Of a DNA stretch of 64,000 nt, positions 8,654 through 16,431 are shown piece by piece. Position 1 is the first letter of the stretch, and every line of letters starts with the position of its first letter. The notes below the pieces were generated by a model. That model saw only the letters and a program-made list of their open reading frames with translations, was not told the DNA's origin and made no database searches. Where the stretch lies: contig FOXT01000017.1 in assembly GCA_900115795.1 (NCBI GenBank), positions 8,567 through 72,566 on the forward strand, in the 5' to 3' direction. The translations under genes were made by a program, and so were the position numbers. The DNA comes from Lachnospiraceae bacterium XBB1006. GTDB taxonomy: Bacteria; Bacillota; Clostridia; Lachnospirales; Lachnospiraceae.

Positions 8654-9069
8654 AAGTAAGTAAGGTTATTGCATTTGTACAAAAAGAGTTGTGCAATAAC
8701 AAAACAGAAAGAAACGCCGAACTGTTTTTAAATGGCGCCTTTCTTGGGGGAAAGAAATTAAAAATTGTGTTTCATAACCATCCGGAGGAACAGTATCAAC
8801 GTCTGTTGGCCTTTTGCATTGCATATGGCGGAATTATTCTTAGTACGGATCCGGAAACCTATACCTGTGTAATTCGTGCGCGCAATGACGTGGATAAATA
8901 TTTTGTCGCTAATCGGGAAACGAAAGAGATTATCAAGGAGGCAGCGAATTTGGCAGAAGCAAAGAAGCTGATTTCCGGTTATGAAAAAGAAGATAAACAT
9001 AATGGTGTTTATGAAAAAGGCTTCTACGATGTGATTGACGATAGTAAGCTATCCTATCTCTATTCGTAG
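8641..9069 (+). CDS. Unknown 142-residue protein overlapping nrdG
   Basis: I do not recognise this protein. It starts at a GTG inside the nrdG coding sequence, so translation is probably coupled to nrdG. The product looks soluble and mixed alpha/beta: basic N-terminal half, a central STDPETYTCVIRARNDVDKYF stretch split between strands, and a Tyr-rich tail. There are no membrane segments, cysteine clusters or known motif. Operon position suggests a role tied to anaerobic nucleotide reduction, but that is context only. Its 3' end also encodes one arm of a hairpin that probably terminates the opposite-strand DUF362 gene. Confidence 0.6.
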   Translation: MGEVKVSKVIAFVQKELCNNKTERNAELFLNGAFLGGKKLKIVFHNHPEEQYQRLLAFCIAYGGIILSTDPETYTCVIRARNDVDKYFVANRETKEIIKEAANLAEAKKLISGYEKEDKHNGVYEKGFYDVIDDSKLSYLYS

Positions 9070-9076
9070 AAGCCTT
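9017..9076 (-). terminator. Terminator of the DUF362 gene, embedded in the neighbouring CDS
   Basis: Positions 9017-9029 and 9064-9076 are perfect 13-bp complements. Read on the minus strand the second arm is followed by TTTTTC. The stem therefore suits termination of the leftward DUF362 gene (stop at 9081), though the sequence lies inside the 3' end of the 142-residue CDS. Confidence 0.5.
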
Positions 9077-9080
9077 CGGA

Positions 9081-9968
9081 TTACAAGGTGATTAATTCAT
9101 AATCTTGTGTTCCAATACCAAGTTGTTCTGCTGTATCGATGGTGTGTTCACCGTTGCGGGAGGTTACACGCTCTAAGAAGTGTTCCTTTCCGGGATCGGT
9201 AGAATTTTTTACGATATCGATGCAAGCACGGTCAATGGCTACCGGATCGGTGGAAATAAGTATTCCCATATCTTTCATACAAGGATCTTCTGCTACTGCG
9301 CAGCAATCGCAATCCACAGACATATTGGCCATGACATTAATATATACGATGTTGCCGGCAAAATGATCCGTTACAGCAGAGGCAGCCTCTGCCATAGATT
9401 CTAAGAAGGCATCCTGTTCCGGAAGATTATCCCAAAGATCATGCTGATAGTCTGCAGCCTGAGACTGGCCGGCAGAGTGGATATTTACTTTTCCGGCGCA
9501 AGAAGCACATCCAATGGAAAGCTGTTTCAATGCACCGCCGTATCCCCCCATGGGATGTCCTTTGAAATGTGAAAGGACAAGCATAGAGTCATAATTGAGG
9601 AAATTTTTCCCCATAATATCGGATTTCAGATGCTTAGAGTTCTTGATTGGGATTTCAATATCCGGACCCTCTTCGTCCATTAAATCCACATCAAAATAAT
9701 CATTCCAACCATGCCGTTTTAATAATTGAATATGTTTGTGGCTGGCATTTCGTTCCCCTTCATAGGCGGTGTTGCATTCCACGATGGTTCCGCCCACGTG
9801 CTCTACGATGGATTTCCAGAATTCCGGTTTTAAATAATTCTGATTGCCCTCTTCACCGGAATGCACCTTGATGGCTACTCTGCCTTCTAATTTCTTGCCC
9901 AGTGTGTCGTAAAGCTTAACGACGGTATTCGGAGTGACGTCTTTTGTAAAATAGACGGTTGCGCTCAT
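9081..9968 (-). CDS. DUF362 domain protein
   Basis: This 295-residue protein matches DUF362: it opens with VAIKVHSGEEGN, followed by a central SHFKGHPMGGYGGALKQLSIGCAS signature (split at the Gly-rich turn) and a late DPVAIDRACIDIV motif. Many members carry added ferredoxin domains; this one does not, but it keeps several cysteines (GCASC, DCDCC). The biochemical role is undefined. AGGAGG lies 7 bases before the ATG. The transcript probably starts near 10150 and would carry the structured element at 9997-10135 as its leader. Confidence 0.8.
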   Translation of the reverse strand: MSATVYFTKDVTPNTVVKLYDTLGKKLEGRVAIKVHSGEEGNQNYLKPEFWKSIVEHVGGTIVECNTAYEGERNASHKHIQLLKRHGWNDYFDVDLMDEEGPDIEIPIKNSKHLKSDIMGKNFLNYDSMLVLSHFKGHPMGGYGGALKQLSIGCASCAGKVNIHSAGQSQAADYQHDLWDNLPEQDAFLESMAEAASAVTDHFAGNIVYINVMANMSVDCDCCAVAEDPCMKDMGILISTDPVAIDRACIDIVKNSTDPGKEHFLERVTSRNGEHTIDTAEQLGIGTQDYELITL

Positions 9969-9996
9969 GATAGACCTCCTTGTGTTTTTTTTCTTA

Positions 9997-10135
9997 GGTA
10001 ATTGCGAAACCCTTATGCCACGAACGTGGCATGTTGAATTTGCATAAAAATCGTTCTCGCAAGTTCACTTGCAGAGACGATTTATCATGCAAATTGCTCA
10101 TGCGGCATACGCCGCAGAGCAGTTTCGCAATTATC
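9997..10135 (-). ncRNA. Three-arm structured leader or palindromic intergenic element
   Basis: About 139 bases fold into a multibranch shape built almost entirely of perfect stems. The closing stem is 9997-10010 with 10122-10135 (14 bp, one G-U). Arm 1 is 10015-10022/10025-10032 (8 bp). Arm 2 has an outer stem 10037-10045/10087-10095 (9 bp) and an inner stem 10048-10054/10077-10083 extending toward the loop. Arm 3 is 10095-10099/10117-10121 plus 10101-10106/10111-10116. It sits between a minus-strand promoter and the ribosome binding site of the DUF362 gene. It could be a cis-acting RNA or one copy of a dispersed palindromic repeat. No second copy was noticed in this window. Confidence 0.6.
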
Positions 10136-10156
10136 TATTTTGTTTCGCGTGTTTTC

Positions 10157-10185
10157 ATGGTATCAAATTTTACGTTGACTTGCAA
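10157..10185 (-). promoter_or_regulatory. Promoter for the DUF362 gene
   Basis: On the minus strand TTGCAA (10180-10185) and TACCAT (10157-10162) are 17 bases apart. Transcription would start near 10150, just before the three-arm element. Confidence 0.45.
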
Positions 10186-10312
10186 GACGGAAAAAAGGCG
10201 GTTACATGAAATTACTACAAAAGAATCACAAAAATTCCAATGTATCTGAAAGCTAGAACAAATTGTGAAATATCCACAGAGAAAAATGAAAAGTTTGTGT
10301 AAATTAACAAGA

Positions 10313-10341
10313 TTGTGCCAATGTGTGAAAACCGATATGAT
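10313..10341 (+). promoter_or_regulatory. Promoter for the 237-residue unknown gene
   Basis: TTGTGC (10313-10318) and TATGAT (10336-10341) are separated by 17 bases. A CCGATAT string overlaps the -10 and resembles a sigma-28 -10 element, but no matching TAAA -35 is present at the right distance. Confidence 0.6.
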
Positions 10342-10379
10342 AGGTGTAGAGGAGTAAATACCACACAAGGAGGGGGAGC

Positions 10380-11093
10380 ATGATTTCAGGAATTATACCA
10401 CAGCAGCAATGGAATCAAAGAAATGAAAATGCAATGCTCACTCAGAAGGAAGCAACATCTCCGGCTGATGAGGAGCTTCAAACTTACAAAGAAGGCATTC
10501 GTCGTCAAAGAGAAGGAAATATTTACAACTCCGTATATCATAAGATGATGGGTGGTCAGCGTTTATCCTTGAGCGAAGAAGATACCCTAAGACAGCGGGA
10601 CTTGAAGGTCTATATGGAATATAAAGCGGACGTGGAAGAAGAGAAGGCGTATGAGGAGCGTCTTCGTCAGTGCAAATCCAAAGAAGAAGCGCAGAAAATG
10701 CATATGAACAAAGTACATAGCAACTTGAACGCACTTCGCAAGATTATCAACGACCCGTGTATCAGCAAAGAGAAAAAAGTAAAAGAGGTACAGCGCATTC
10801 AAGGTGCAACCAGCGTTTCCATCCGTAGTTTCCATGAATTTGCAGATGGGGATGTGTACGGAAAATTACCGGAAGAACAGGAAATTCGCCGGCTGGAGTC
10901 GGATATGGACCGAGACGTTGAAATGACGAAAGAAGATTTTGTACTTAGTGGATATCGCGAAGAGGAGAAAAAAACAGTACCGGGACTTGCATTGGTTTAT
11001 GAAAAAGAAGAAAGCACCATGCAGGAGATTCGTAAGATTCACAGCAAAGAAGCAGGAATAGCAAAAGGCTTAGAAGTGGATGTGTTGGTATAA
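10380..11093 (+). CDS. Unknown charged, helical 237-residue protein
   Basis: I do not recognise this protein. It has no signal peptide, membrane segment or catalytic motif. It is rich in Glu, Lys and Gln, with long stretches likely to form coiled coils (about 30-125, 160-230). The middle contains LRKIINDPCISKEKKVKEVQRI, a helical pattern split by a Pro-Cys turn. The start is set by AGGAGGGGG just before the ATG. It stands alone between its own promoter and terminator. A cytoplasmic scaffold or chaperone-like role would be a guess. Confidence 0.7.
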   Translation: MISGIIPQQQWNQRNENAMLTQKEATSPADEELQTYKEGIRRQREGNIYNSVYHKMMGGQRLSLSEEDTLRQRDLKVYMEYKADVEEEKAYEERLRQCKSKEEAQKMHMNKVHSNLNALRKIINDPCISKEKKVKEVQRIQGATSVSIRSFHEFADGDVYGKLPEEQEIRRLESDMDRDVEMTKEDFVLSGYREEEKKTVPGLALVYEKEESTMQEIRKIHSKEAGIAKGLEVDVLV

Positions 11094-11104
11094 AAGAAAA
11101 AACC

Positions 11105-11143
11105 CAGGGCAGAGATTTTTTTGATCGCTGCCCTTGTTTTTTT
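11105..11143 (+). terminator. Terminator after the 237-residue unknown gene
   Basis: AGGGCAG (11106-11112) pairs with CTGCCCT (11128-11134), followed by TTG and a run of seven T. Confidence 0.75.
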
Positions 11144-11162
11144 AGTGAAAACTCGGTATAGT
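11135..11162 (+). promoter_or_regulatory. Probable serpin promoter
   Basis: TTGTTT (11135-11140) and TATAGT (11157-11162) are separated by 16 bases. The -35 lies in the T-tract of the upstream terminator. Confidence 0.35.
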
Positions 11163-11200
11163 AAAAGAAAAGAAACTGCATCAGCGAAAGGAGGAGTTAT

Positions 11201-12307
11201 ATGAAACGTATTGTTCCGTTTATTAGTTTGGGGTTATCCATTGCCATGCTGTTGGGTTGTGTGGACGGCGGCAAGAGGTACGTAGAACCAAAGGCAAAGG
11301 AGGAAGCGGTAGTTGTGAAGGAAGAGAAGGCGCAGGCGTATGTGGGGCGTTATGTGGAGCAACTTCGTACCATGGGGAAGAAGGGGAACTATATTTATAG
11401 TCCGGAATCCATGAATTGTGCACTGTCCATGTTCCGATACGTCACAACGAAAGAGGAGAATCGAAAGGTAATTGAGAAGATTGTCGGAGATACGGACTAT
11501 TTGGCATATGCAAATAATGAAAAGAGTTTTCGGTTGATTAATCGGATATGGAAGAACCAGAACAAAGAAATGAAAATTGCCGACGAGATCAAGGATTATA
11601 TTTATGAAATGGACATGTCGGATAGTGGGGCGGCAACGAAGAAGAAGAATGCCTATGTAAGTGAGCAGACCAATCAATTTATTACGAGTACACCGTCGAT
11701 TCTTTCGAAGGATACCATTTATGATATTATGAACGTAACGTACTTTAAAGATCAGTGGAAAGACGGAGACCTTCGTAAGGATACCAAGCTTCATGTGTTT
11801 ACAACCGGTACCGGAAAGAAGACGAAAACAAAATATTTGCATTATGATAGTGCAAAGACTTACTATGAAAACGATACGGCAAAGGCAGTAGAGGTACCGT
11901 ATCGCGACGGATTCTCACTCCTTCTCATAAGACCGAAGAAGACGTTAGACGCTGTATCTTTTGAGAATCTGTTAGAACAGAGCAAGGTGGCGGATCAGGT
12001 TCAGGTAAAGTTTCCGGAATTTGAGACCAAGAGTAAATTTGACTTAACGGATTACTTTAAGAACTTGGGAATAACCAAAGAATCTGCGGATACTGACTTA
12101 AAGATTTTGCAGGTAGCTAAGATTAAGGTAGACAAGAAGGGAACTGAGGCAGCTGCTGTGAGCGAAATCGTTTGTGGCGTAACGTCAATTCCTACACAGG
12201 AGCCGAAGATAGTAAAGATTTCTATGAATAAGCCATTTTACTACGCGATTCTAGATAAGAAGAATCAGGATGTGGCCTTTGTAGGACAGGTAACCAAGAT
12301 AAAATAA
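11201..12307 (+). CDS. Serpin-family lipoprotein
   Basis: This 368-residue protein is a predicted lipoprotein (lipobox LLGC, lipidated Cys20) with a serpin fold. Visible serpin signatures are SPESMNCALSMF, NVTYFKDQW, the AVEVPYRDGFSLLLIRP strand pair, and the C-terminal NKPFYYAI. The reactive-centre hinge KKGTEAAAVSE is intact with small residues, so the protein should inhibit by loop insertion. Aligning hinge length with alpha-1-antitrypsin places P1-P1' at Thr328-Ser329, directly before IP. This would favour elastase-like or broad serine proteases. Surface anchoring suggests protection from host or competitor proteases in the gut. AGGAGG precedes the ATG. It is a single-gene unit. Confidence 0.88.
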   Translation: MKRIVPFISLGLSIAMLLGCVDGGKRYVEPKAKEEAVVVKEEKAQAYVGRYVEQLRTMGKKGNYIYSPESMNCALSMFRYVTTKEENRKVIEKIVGDTDYLAYANNEKSFRLINRIWKNQNKEMKIADEIKDYIYEMDMSDSGAATKKKNAYVSEQTNQFITSTPSILSKDTIYDIMNVTYFKDQWKDGDLRKDTKLHVFTTGTGKKTKTKYLHYDSAKTYYENDTAKAVEVPYRDGFSLLLIRPKKTLDAVSFENLLEQSKVADQVQVKFPEFETKSKFDLTDYFKNLGITKESADTDLKILQVAKIKVDKKGTEAAAVSEIVCGVTSIPTQEPKIVKISMNKPFYYAILDKKNQDVAFVGQVTKIK

Positions 12308-12319
12308 AAAAGAAAAAAT

Positions 12320-12357
12320 AAATGTCAACCCAAGTAGAAAAATGGGTTGACATTTTT
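12320..12357 (+). promoter_or_regulatory. BirA-type operator that also resembles a terminator
   Basis: Perfect 13-bp arms at 12320-12332 and 12343-12355 contain TGTCAACC and GGTTGACA separated by exactly 14 bases. Known BirA operators are inverted TGTnAACC-like half-sites about 14-16 bp apart, and the gene downstream is birA. The right half-site contains the birA -35 hexamer TTGACA, so bound BirA would block transcription. The same palindrome is followed by T6 and could terminate the serpin transcript. Confidence 0.75.
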
Positions 12358-12374
12358 TGCGTTCATGGTATCAT
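12347..12374 (+). promoter_or_regulatory. Promoter of the birA-bio operon
   Basis: A consensus -35 TTGACA (12347-12352) and TATCAT (12369-12374) are separated by 16 bases. The -35 is inside the right half of the operator palindrome. Confidence 0.7.
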
Positions 12375-12408
12375 GGAAAGCAGTGAATAATGAAGGAGAG
12401 AAGAACCA

Positions 12409-13383
12409 ATGGGGACAAAAGAACGTATCATAGCCATACTGGAAGAAAAGAGGGGCAGCTATTTTTCCGGAGAGGAGTTAGCGGAGAGGCTGTCGGTTTC
12501 AAGAACTGCAGTATGGAAAGCGATAAACAGCCTTCGGGACAATGGATATGAAATTGAAGCGGTCACGAAGAAGGGATATCGTTTGGCAGAAGATACCGAT
12601 CAGATGTCGGAAGCGGGTATTCGAAAATATATAAGCCGGGAGGAAGCGATTCATATAGAAGTACAACCGGTGGTGACATCCACAAATACCTTGCTTTATG
12701 AGAAAGCAGCGAAGGGGCAGGGAGAAGGATATGTGTTGCTTGCCGGTGCGCAGACTGCCGGACGGGGACGCCAGGGGCATACCTTTTATTCCCCTAAGGA
12801 TACAGGAATTTATATGAGTTTGCTGCTTCGCCCAAAAGATGCATCCGTGCAATCCGCAGCGAGAATTACCTCTATGGCGGCAGTGGCGGTTTGTGAGGCT
12901 GTGGAAGCGGTAACCGGGCAGGAGGCCGGGATAAAATGGGTCAATGATATTTTTATGAATGGACGTAAGGTAAGCGGCATCTTGACGGAAGCATCCATTG
13001 ATATGGAGAACGGCAATGTGGCATTTGTAGTGCTTGGCATTGGCGTCAATCTTTACAAACCAAAGGAAGGTTTTCCAGAAGACATTCAGAATATTGCAGG
13101 CGCCGCTTTTTCTGCAAAAATGGGGGATGCAAAGAATCGTCTGGCAGCAGAAATCATACAGCGATTCTGGCAATACTACAAGACCTGGGATAAGCAGGCC
13201 TATACGGAAAAATACAGAGAAAAGAGCCTGGTAATTGGAAAAGAGGTAACGGTGCTTTTGCCGGAAGGCAAGAAAAAGGCACGAGTGCTTACGATTGATG
13301 ATGAATGCCATTTGGTGGTGCGTTATGAAGATGGAAAGGAAGATAGCTTGTCTTCCGGAGAAATCAGTATAAAAATGGAATAA
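12409..13383 (+). CDS. birA: Biotin protein ligase and biotin operon repressor
   Basis: This 324-residue class II BirA has an N-terminal winged helix (about 1-65, ELAERLSVSRTAVWKAINSLR) and a ligase domain. The biotinyl-AMP loop AGRGRQG and the KWVND active-site segment are present, followed by a small C-terminal SH3-like domain. It biotinylates carboxylase carrier domains, and as biotinyl-AMP-bound dimer represses biotin genes. The operator-like palindrome over its own promoter and bioB 15 bases downstream indicate autoregulation of the operon. GGAGAG lies before the ATG. Confidence 0.96.
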   Translation: MGTKERIIAILEEKRGSYFSGEELAERLSVSRTAVWKAINSLRDNGYEIEAVTKKGYRLAEDTDQMSEAGIRKYISREEAIHIEVQPVVTSTNTLLYEKAAKGQGEGYVLLAGAQTAGRGRQGHTFYSPKDTGIYMSLLLRPKDASVQSAARITSMAAVAVCEAVEAVTGQEAGIKWVNDIFMNGRKVSGILTEASIDMENGNVAFVVLGIGVNLYKPKEGFPEDIQNIAGAAFSAKMGDAKNRLAAEIIQRFWQYYKTWDKQAYTEKYREKSLVIGKEVTVLLPEGKKKARVLTIDDECHLVVRYEDGKEDSLSSGEISIKME

Positions 13384-13398
13384 AGAAAGGGATTGGCA

Positions 13399-14367
13399 AT
13401 GGAATTAACAGCGTTAAAAGAAAAAGTTCTGGCAGGCGGTGAGATTACAAGGGAGGAAGCGCTCTTTTTGTGTAAGCAGCCGTTGGAAAAACTTGCCGGG
13501 GCAGCAGATGAAATTCGTAGAAAATATTGTGGAGACAGTTTTGATTTGTGTACCATTATCAATGGAAAAAGTGGAAAGTGCTCGGAAAACTGCAAATTTT
13601 GTGCACAATCCGCACACCATCACACGCAAGTCGGAGTATATCCCCTCCTGTCTACCGAAGAAATTGTTGCAGATGCAAAGAAAAATGCGGCACAGGGAGT
13701 ACTTCGTTATTCGATTGTGACGGCAGGAAGACGTTTAAATGAGCAGGAAGTGGAAGCGATGTGTGAGGCAGTACGTGCCATCCGCAAAGAAGCCGATATC
13801 TCAGTATGTATATCCTTTGGCTTATTGGATGAGATGGCTTTTCGGAAGCTAAAAGAGGCAGGGGTGAGTCGTGTACACAACAATCTGGAGACTTCGAGGA
13901 GCTATTTTCCGGAAGTTTGTACGACACACACCTACGAGGAAAAAATCGCAGCCATCAAAGCAGCAAAGGCGGCAGGCCTTTCTGTTTGTAGCGGCGGTAT
14001 CATGGGGTTAGGAGAAACCTTTGCAGATCGTATCGATATGGCGTTAACGCTACGTGAACTTCACGTTAAGAGTGTTCCTGTGAATATGTTAAATCCAATA
14101 CCGGGAACACCATTCGAAAAAAATGAGCGATTAACGAAGGAAGAAATGATGCGGATTGTAGCGGTGTATCGTTTCTTGTTGCCGGATGCCTCTATTCGTT
14201 TAGCCGGCGGAAGAGGGTTGATGGGAGACAAAGGCATTGGATGTTTTACAGCAGGGGCCAATGCGGCAATTTCCGGAGATATGCTGACAACTGCTGGCAT
14301 TACCGTAAAGACGGATAAGGAATTATTAGAAAAGTTAGGATATAAGGTGGAGTTACAGAATGAGTAA
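13399..14367 (+). CDS. bioB: Biotin synthase
   Basis: Radical SAM enzyme inserting sulfur into dethiobiotin. The motif is Cys61, Cys65, Cys68 (KCSENCKFC). The auxiliary cluster region and VHNNLETSRSYFPEVCTTH (shown in its conserved order) are typical. The protein has 322 residues from the ATG at 13399. A TTG at 13393 would add two residues but is less well placed after GAAAGGG. It is second in the birA-bio operon and overlaps bioD by 8 bases. Confidence 0.96.
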   Translation: MELTALKEKVLAGGEITREEALFLCKQPLEKLAGAADEIRRKYCGDSFDLCTIINGKSGKCSENCKFCAQSAHHHTQVGVYPLLSTEEIVADAKKNAAQGVLRYSIVTAGRRLNEQEVEAMCEAVRAIRKEADISVCISFGLLDEMAFRKLKEAGVSRVHNNLETSRSYFPEVCTTHTYEEKIAAIKAAKAAGLSVCSGGIMGLGETFADRIDMALTLRELHVKSVPVNMLNPIPGTPFEKNERLTKEEMMRIVAVYRFLLPDASIRLAGGRGLMGDKGIGCFTAGANAAISGDMLTTAGITVKTDKELLEKLGYKVELQNE

Positions 14368-15055
14368 AGCATTGTTTGTGATTGGCACCGGCACGGATGT
14401 AGGAAAGACTTATGTGGCGGGCCTGTTGGTTAAAAAATTAAAGGAATATGGTGAAAGCGCAGGGTATTACAAGGCGGCCATGAGTGGAAATTTACGGGGC
14501 AAAGACGGAAAACTAATTCCGGGGGACGCACTGTTTGTAAAGAATATGTCCCAAATTACCCAATCCCTAGAGAGCATGTGCCCTTATGTGTATGAACAGG
14601 CGGTATCTCCACATTTGGCTTCGCGTTTGGAAGGAAATCCGGTCAGTTTGCCGGTTGTAAAAGACGGATTTGCCAAGGTATGTGAAAATGCAGAGTACGT
14701 GACCTTAGAAGGGTCCGGTGGAATCTTGTGTCCAATCAATAAGGATGAAGAGGAACTGTGGCTTATAGATATTATGCGTGCAACCCACACCGGCTGTGTG
14801 ATGGTGGCGGATGCAGGACTTGGAACAATCAATAATGTAGGATTGACTGCTTTTTACTTAAAGCAAAAGGGTATTCCCTTAAAGGGAATTATCTTTAACC
14901 ACTTTAAGCCCGGGGACGTGATGCAGGAAGATAACCTTCGTATGTGTGAGGAACTTACCGGTGTGAAGGTGTTGGCATGCGTGCAGGATAATAGTGAAAA
15001 TATTGTGATCGAGAAGGAAATCTTGCAAAACCTATATGGGGAGGTAGAAGAATGA
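14360..15055 (+). CDS. bioD: Dethiobiotin synthetase
   Basis: ATP-dependent enzyme closing the ureido ring of 7,8-diaminopelargonate. The P-loop is GTGTDVGKT at residues 9-17. The LEGSGGILCPI motif is typical of BioD. At 231 residues it has the usual length. The start overlaps bioB by 8 bases and the end overlaps bioA by 4 (ATGA), giving coupled translation. Confidence 0.96.
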   Translation: MSKALFVIGTGTDVGKTYVAGLLVKKLKEYGESAGYYKAAMSGNLRGKDGKLIPGDALFVKNMSQITQSLESMCPYVYEQAVSPHLASRLEGNPVSLPVVKDGFAKVCENAEYVTLEGSGGILCPINKDEEELWLIDIMRATHTGCVMVADAGLGTINNVGLTAFYLKQKGIPLKGIIFNHFKPGDVMQEDNLRMCEELTGVKVLACVQDNSENIVIEKEILQNLYGEVEE

Positions 15056-16248
15056 TTTGGTATCCCTATGAACAAATGAAGACAATGAAGGCACCCTACA
15101 AGGTTGTTGATGCTGAGGGAGTTTATTTATATACAGAAGATAACCGAATGATTGATTCGGTTTCTTCTTGGTGGAGCAATATTCATGGCTATAAACATCC
15201 AGAGTTAACCAGAGCGATTGTGGAGCAGGCAGGAAAATTTTCTCATGTAATGCTGGGAGGACTTACTCACGAACCGGTGCAACGGTTATCGGATCAGTTG
15301 GCAGAGTTGTTACCGGGAGATTTGGACTATTGTTTTTTCTCCGATTCCGGAAGTGTTGCGGTAGAAGTGGCTTTGAAGATGGCGCTGCAATACTATGTCA
15401 ATCGCGGAGAAACGAACCGAACCATGATTCTTTCTTTAGAGCATGCCTATCATGGCGATACCTTTAAGACCATGGAAGTAGGGGATGACGAGGACTATCA
15501 TTTTGTCTTAAATGCATATGGAAAGAGTCCTTACGTGGTGCACATTCCAACAACCATTGAGGCGTTAGAGGAAGCTTTTATACAATATCAGGAAAAATTG
15601 AACTGTTTTATCGTAGAACCACTACTTCAGGGCGCTGGAGGAATGCGTATGTATGACGTTGCCTTTTTGAAGAGGGCGAGGGAATTGTGCGATCAATATG
15701 GGGTACTGTTGATTTTTGATGAGGTGGCAACGGGGTTTGGACGAACCGGGAACCGATTTGTAGCAGACCTGGTATTACCGGATATCATTGTTCTTGGAAA
15801 AGCGTTAACAGGAGGATACATCGGTCACGCTGCTACAGTGGCAAGAAAACATGTATTTGATGGATTTTACGATTCCTGTCCGGAACATGCCCTTATGCAT
15901 GGACCAACCTTTATGGGAAATGCGCTAGCCTGTAGCGTGGCAAGTGCAGCCATCACGGTTTTTGAACGAGAGAACTACATGGACAAGATTGCGACGATTG
16001 AATCCATTACCAGGCGGGAGATGGAAGGCTTTTGCGACGAACGAATAGAGGAAATTCGTATTATGGGCGGATGTGTATGTGTGGAAGTAAAGGATGCAGC
16101 TACGCTAAAAGGGTACCAACAGTTTGCATACGAACGTGGTGTTTTTAGCCGGCCATTTTTGAAATATATGTACGCGATGGTTCCTTATATTATTACAGAA
16201 GAGGAATTGGTGAAAGTGCTTGATACCATGAAGGCATGGTTTCGTTAA
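15052..16248 (+). CDS. bioA: Adenosylmethionine-8-amino-7-oxononanoate aminotransferase
   Basis: PLP aminotransferase making 7,8-diaminopelargonate from 7-keto-8-aminopelargonate (KAPA). At 398 residues it is slightly short for the family. PLP lysine is Lys250 in LGKALTGGY, with the Asp of FDEVATGFGR upstream. The N-terminal WYPYEQM segment is typical of BioA. Last gene of the bio operon; no terminator is obvious after it. bioF and pimeloyl-synthesis genes are not present, so KAPA must come from genes elsewhere or from outside. Confidence 0.95.
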   Translation: MIWYPYEQMKTMKAPYKVVDAEGVYLYTEDNRMIDSVSSWWSNIHGYKHPELTRAIVEQAGKFSHVMLGGLTHEPVQRLSDQLAELLPGDLDYCFFSDSGSVAVEVALKMALQYYVNRGETNRTMILSLEHAYHGDTFKTMEVGDDEDYHFVLNAYGKSPYVVHIPTTIEALEEAFIQYQEKLNCFIVEPLLQGAGGMRMYDVAFLKRARELCDQYGVLLIFDEVATGFGRTGNRFVADLVLPDIIVLGKALTGGYIGHAATVARKHVFDGFYDSCPEHALMHGPTFMGNALACSVASAAITVFERENYMDKIATIESITRREMEGFCDERIEEIRIMGGCVCVEVKDAATLKGYQQFAYERGVFSRPFLKYMYAMVPYIITEEELVKVLDTMKAWFR

Positions 16249-16431
16249 GCGGTCGTCCGGTGGCCGGCCGGTTGGTTACGTGTAAAAACTTGAAATCAAA
16301 GAATAACACGTAGGAAAAGGGAAAAGCATAGGAAAAAAACTGCGAGACCAGTTGCTGGGGCGTTTAGGAATTGGTTCGAATGCATTTGTTAAGGAGGCGC
16401 CGAATTCGAGCCCCCTGTTTAAATGCTTCAA
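16249..16431. other. Intergenic segment without recognised gene
   Basis: The start (16257-16280) is locally G+C-rich with a GGCCGGCC core. ACGTGT and AACACGT (about 16278-16313) could pair. TTCGAA and GAATTCGA strings near 16375 and 16405 recall a tRNA T-loop, but no cloverleaf can be completed. I see no supported gene here. Confidence 0.3.

Noticed and set aside
10300..10338. Sigma-28 promoter (CCGATAT) before the 237-residue gene
   Set aside because: The nearest TAAA is 28 bases upstream instead of about 15, while a good sigma-A pair fits.
12499..13311. Long antisense frame (270 residues) opposite birA
   Set aside because: Composition rich in Cys, His and Phe is typical of shadow frames; no start signals.
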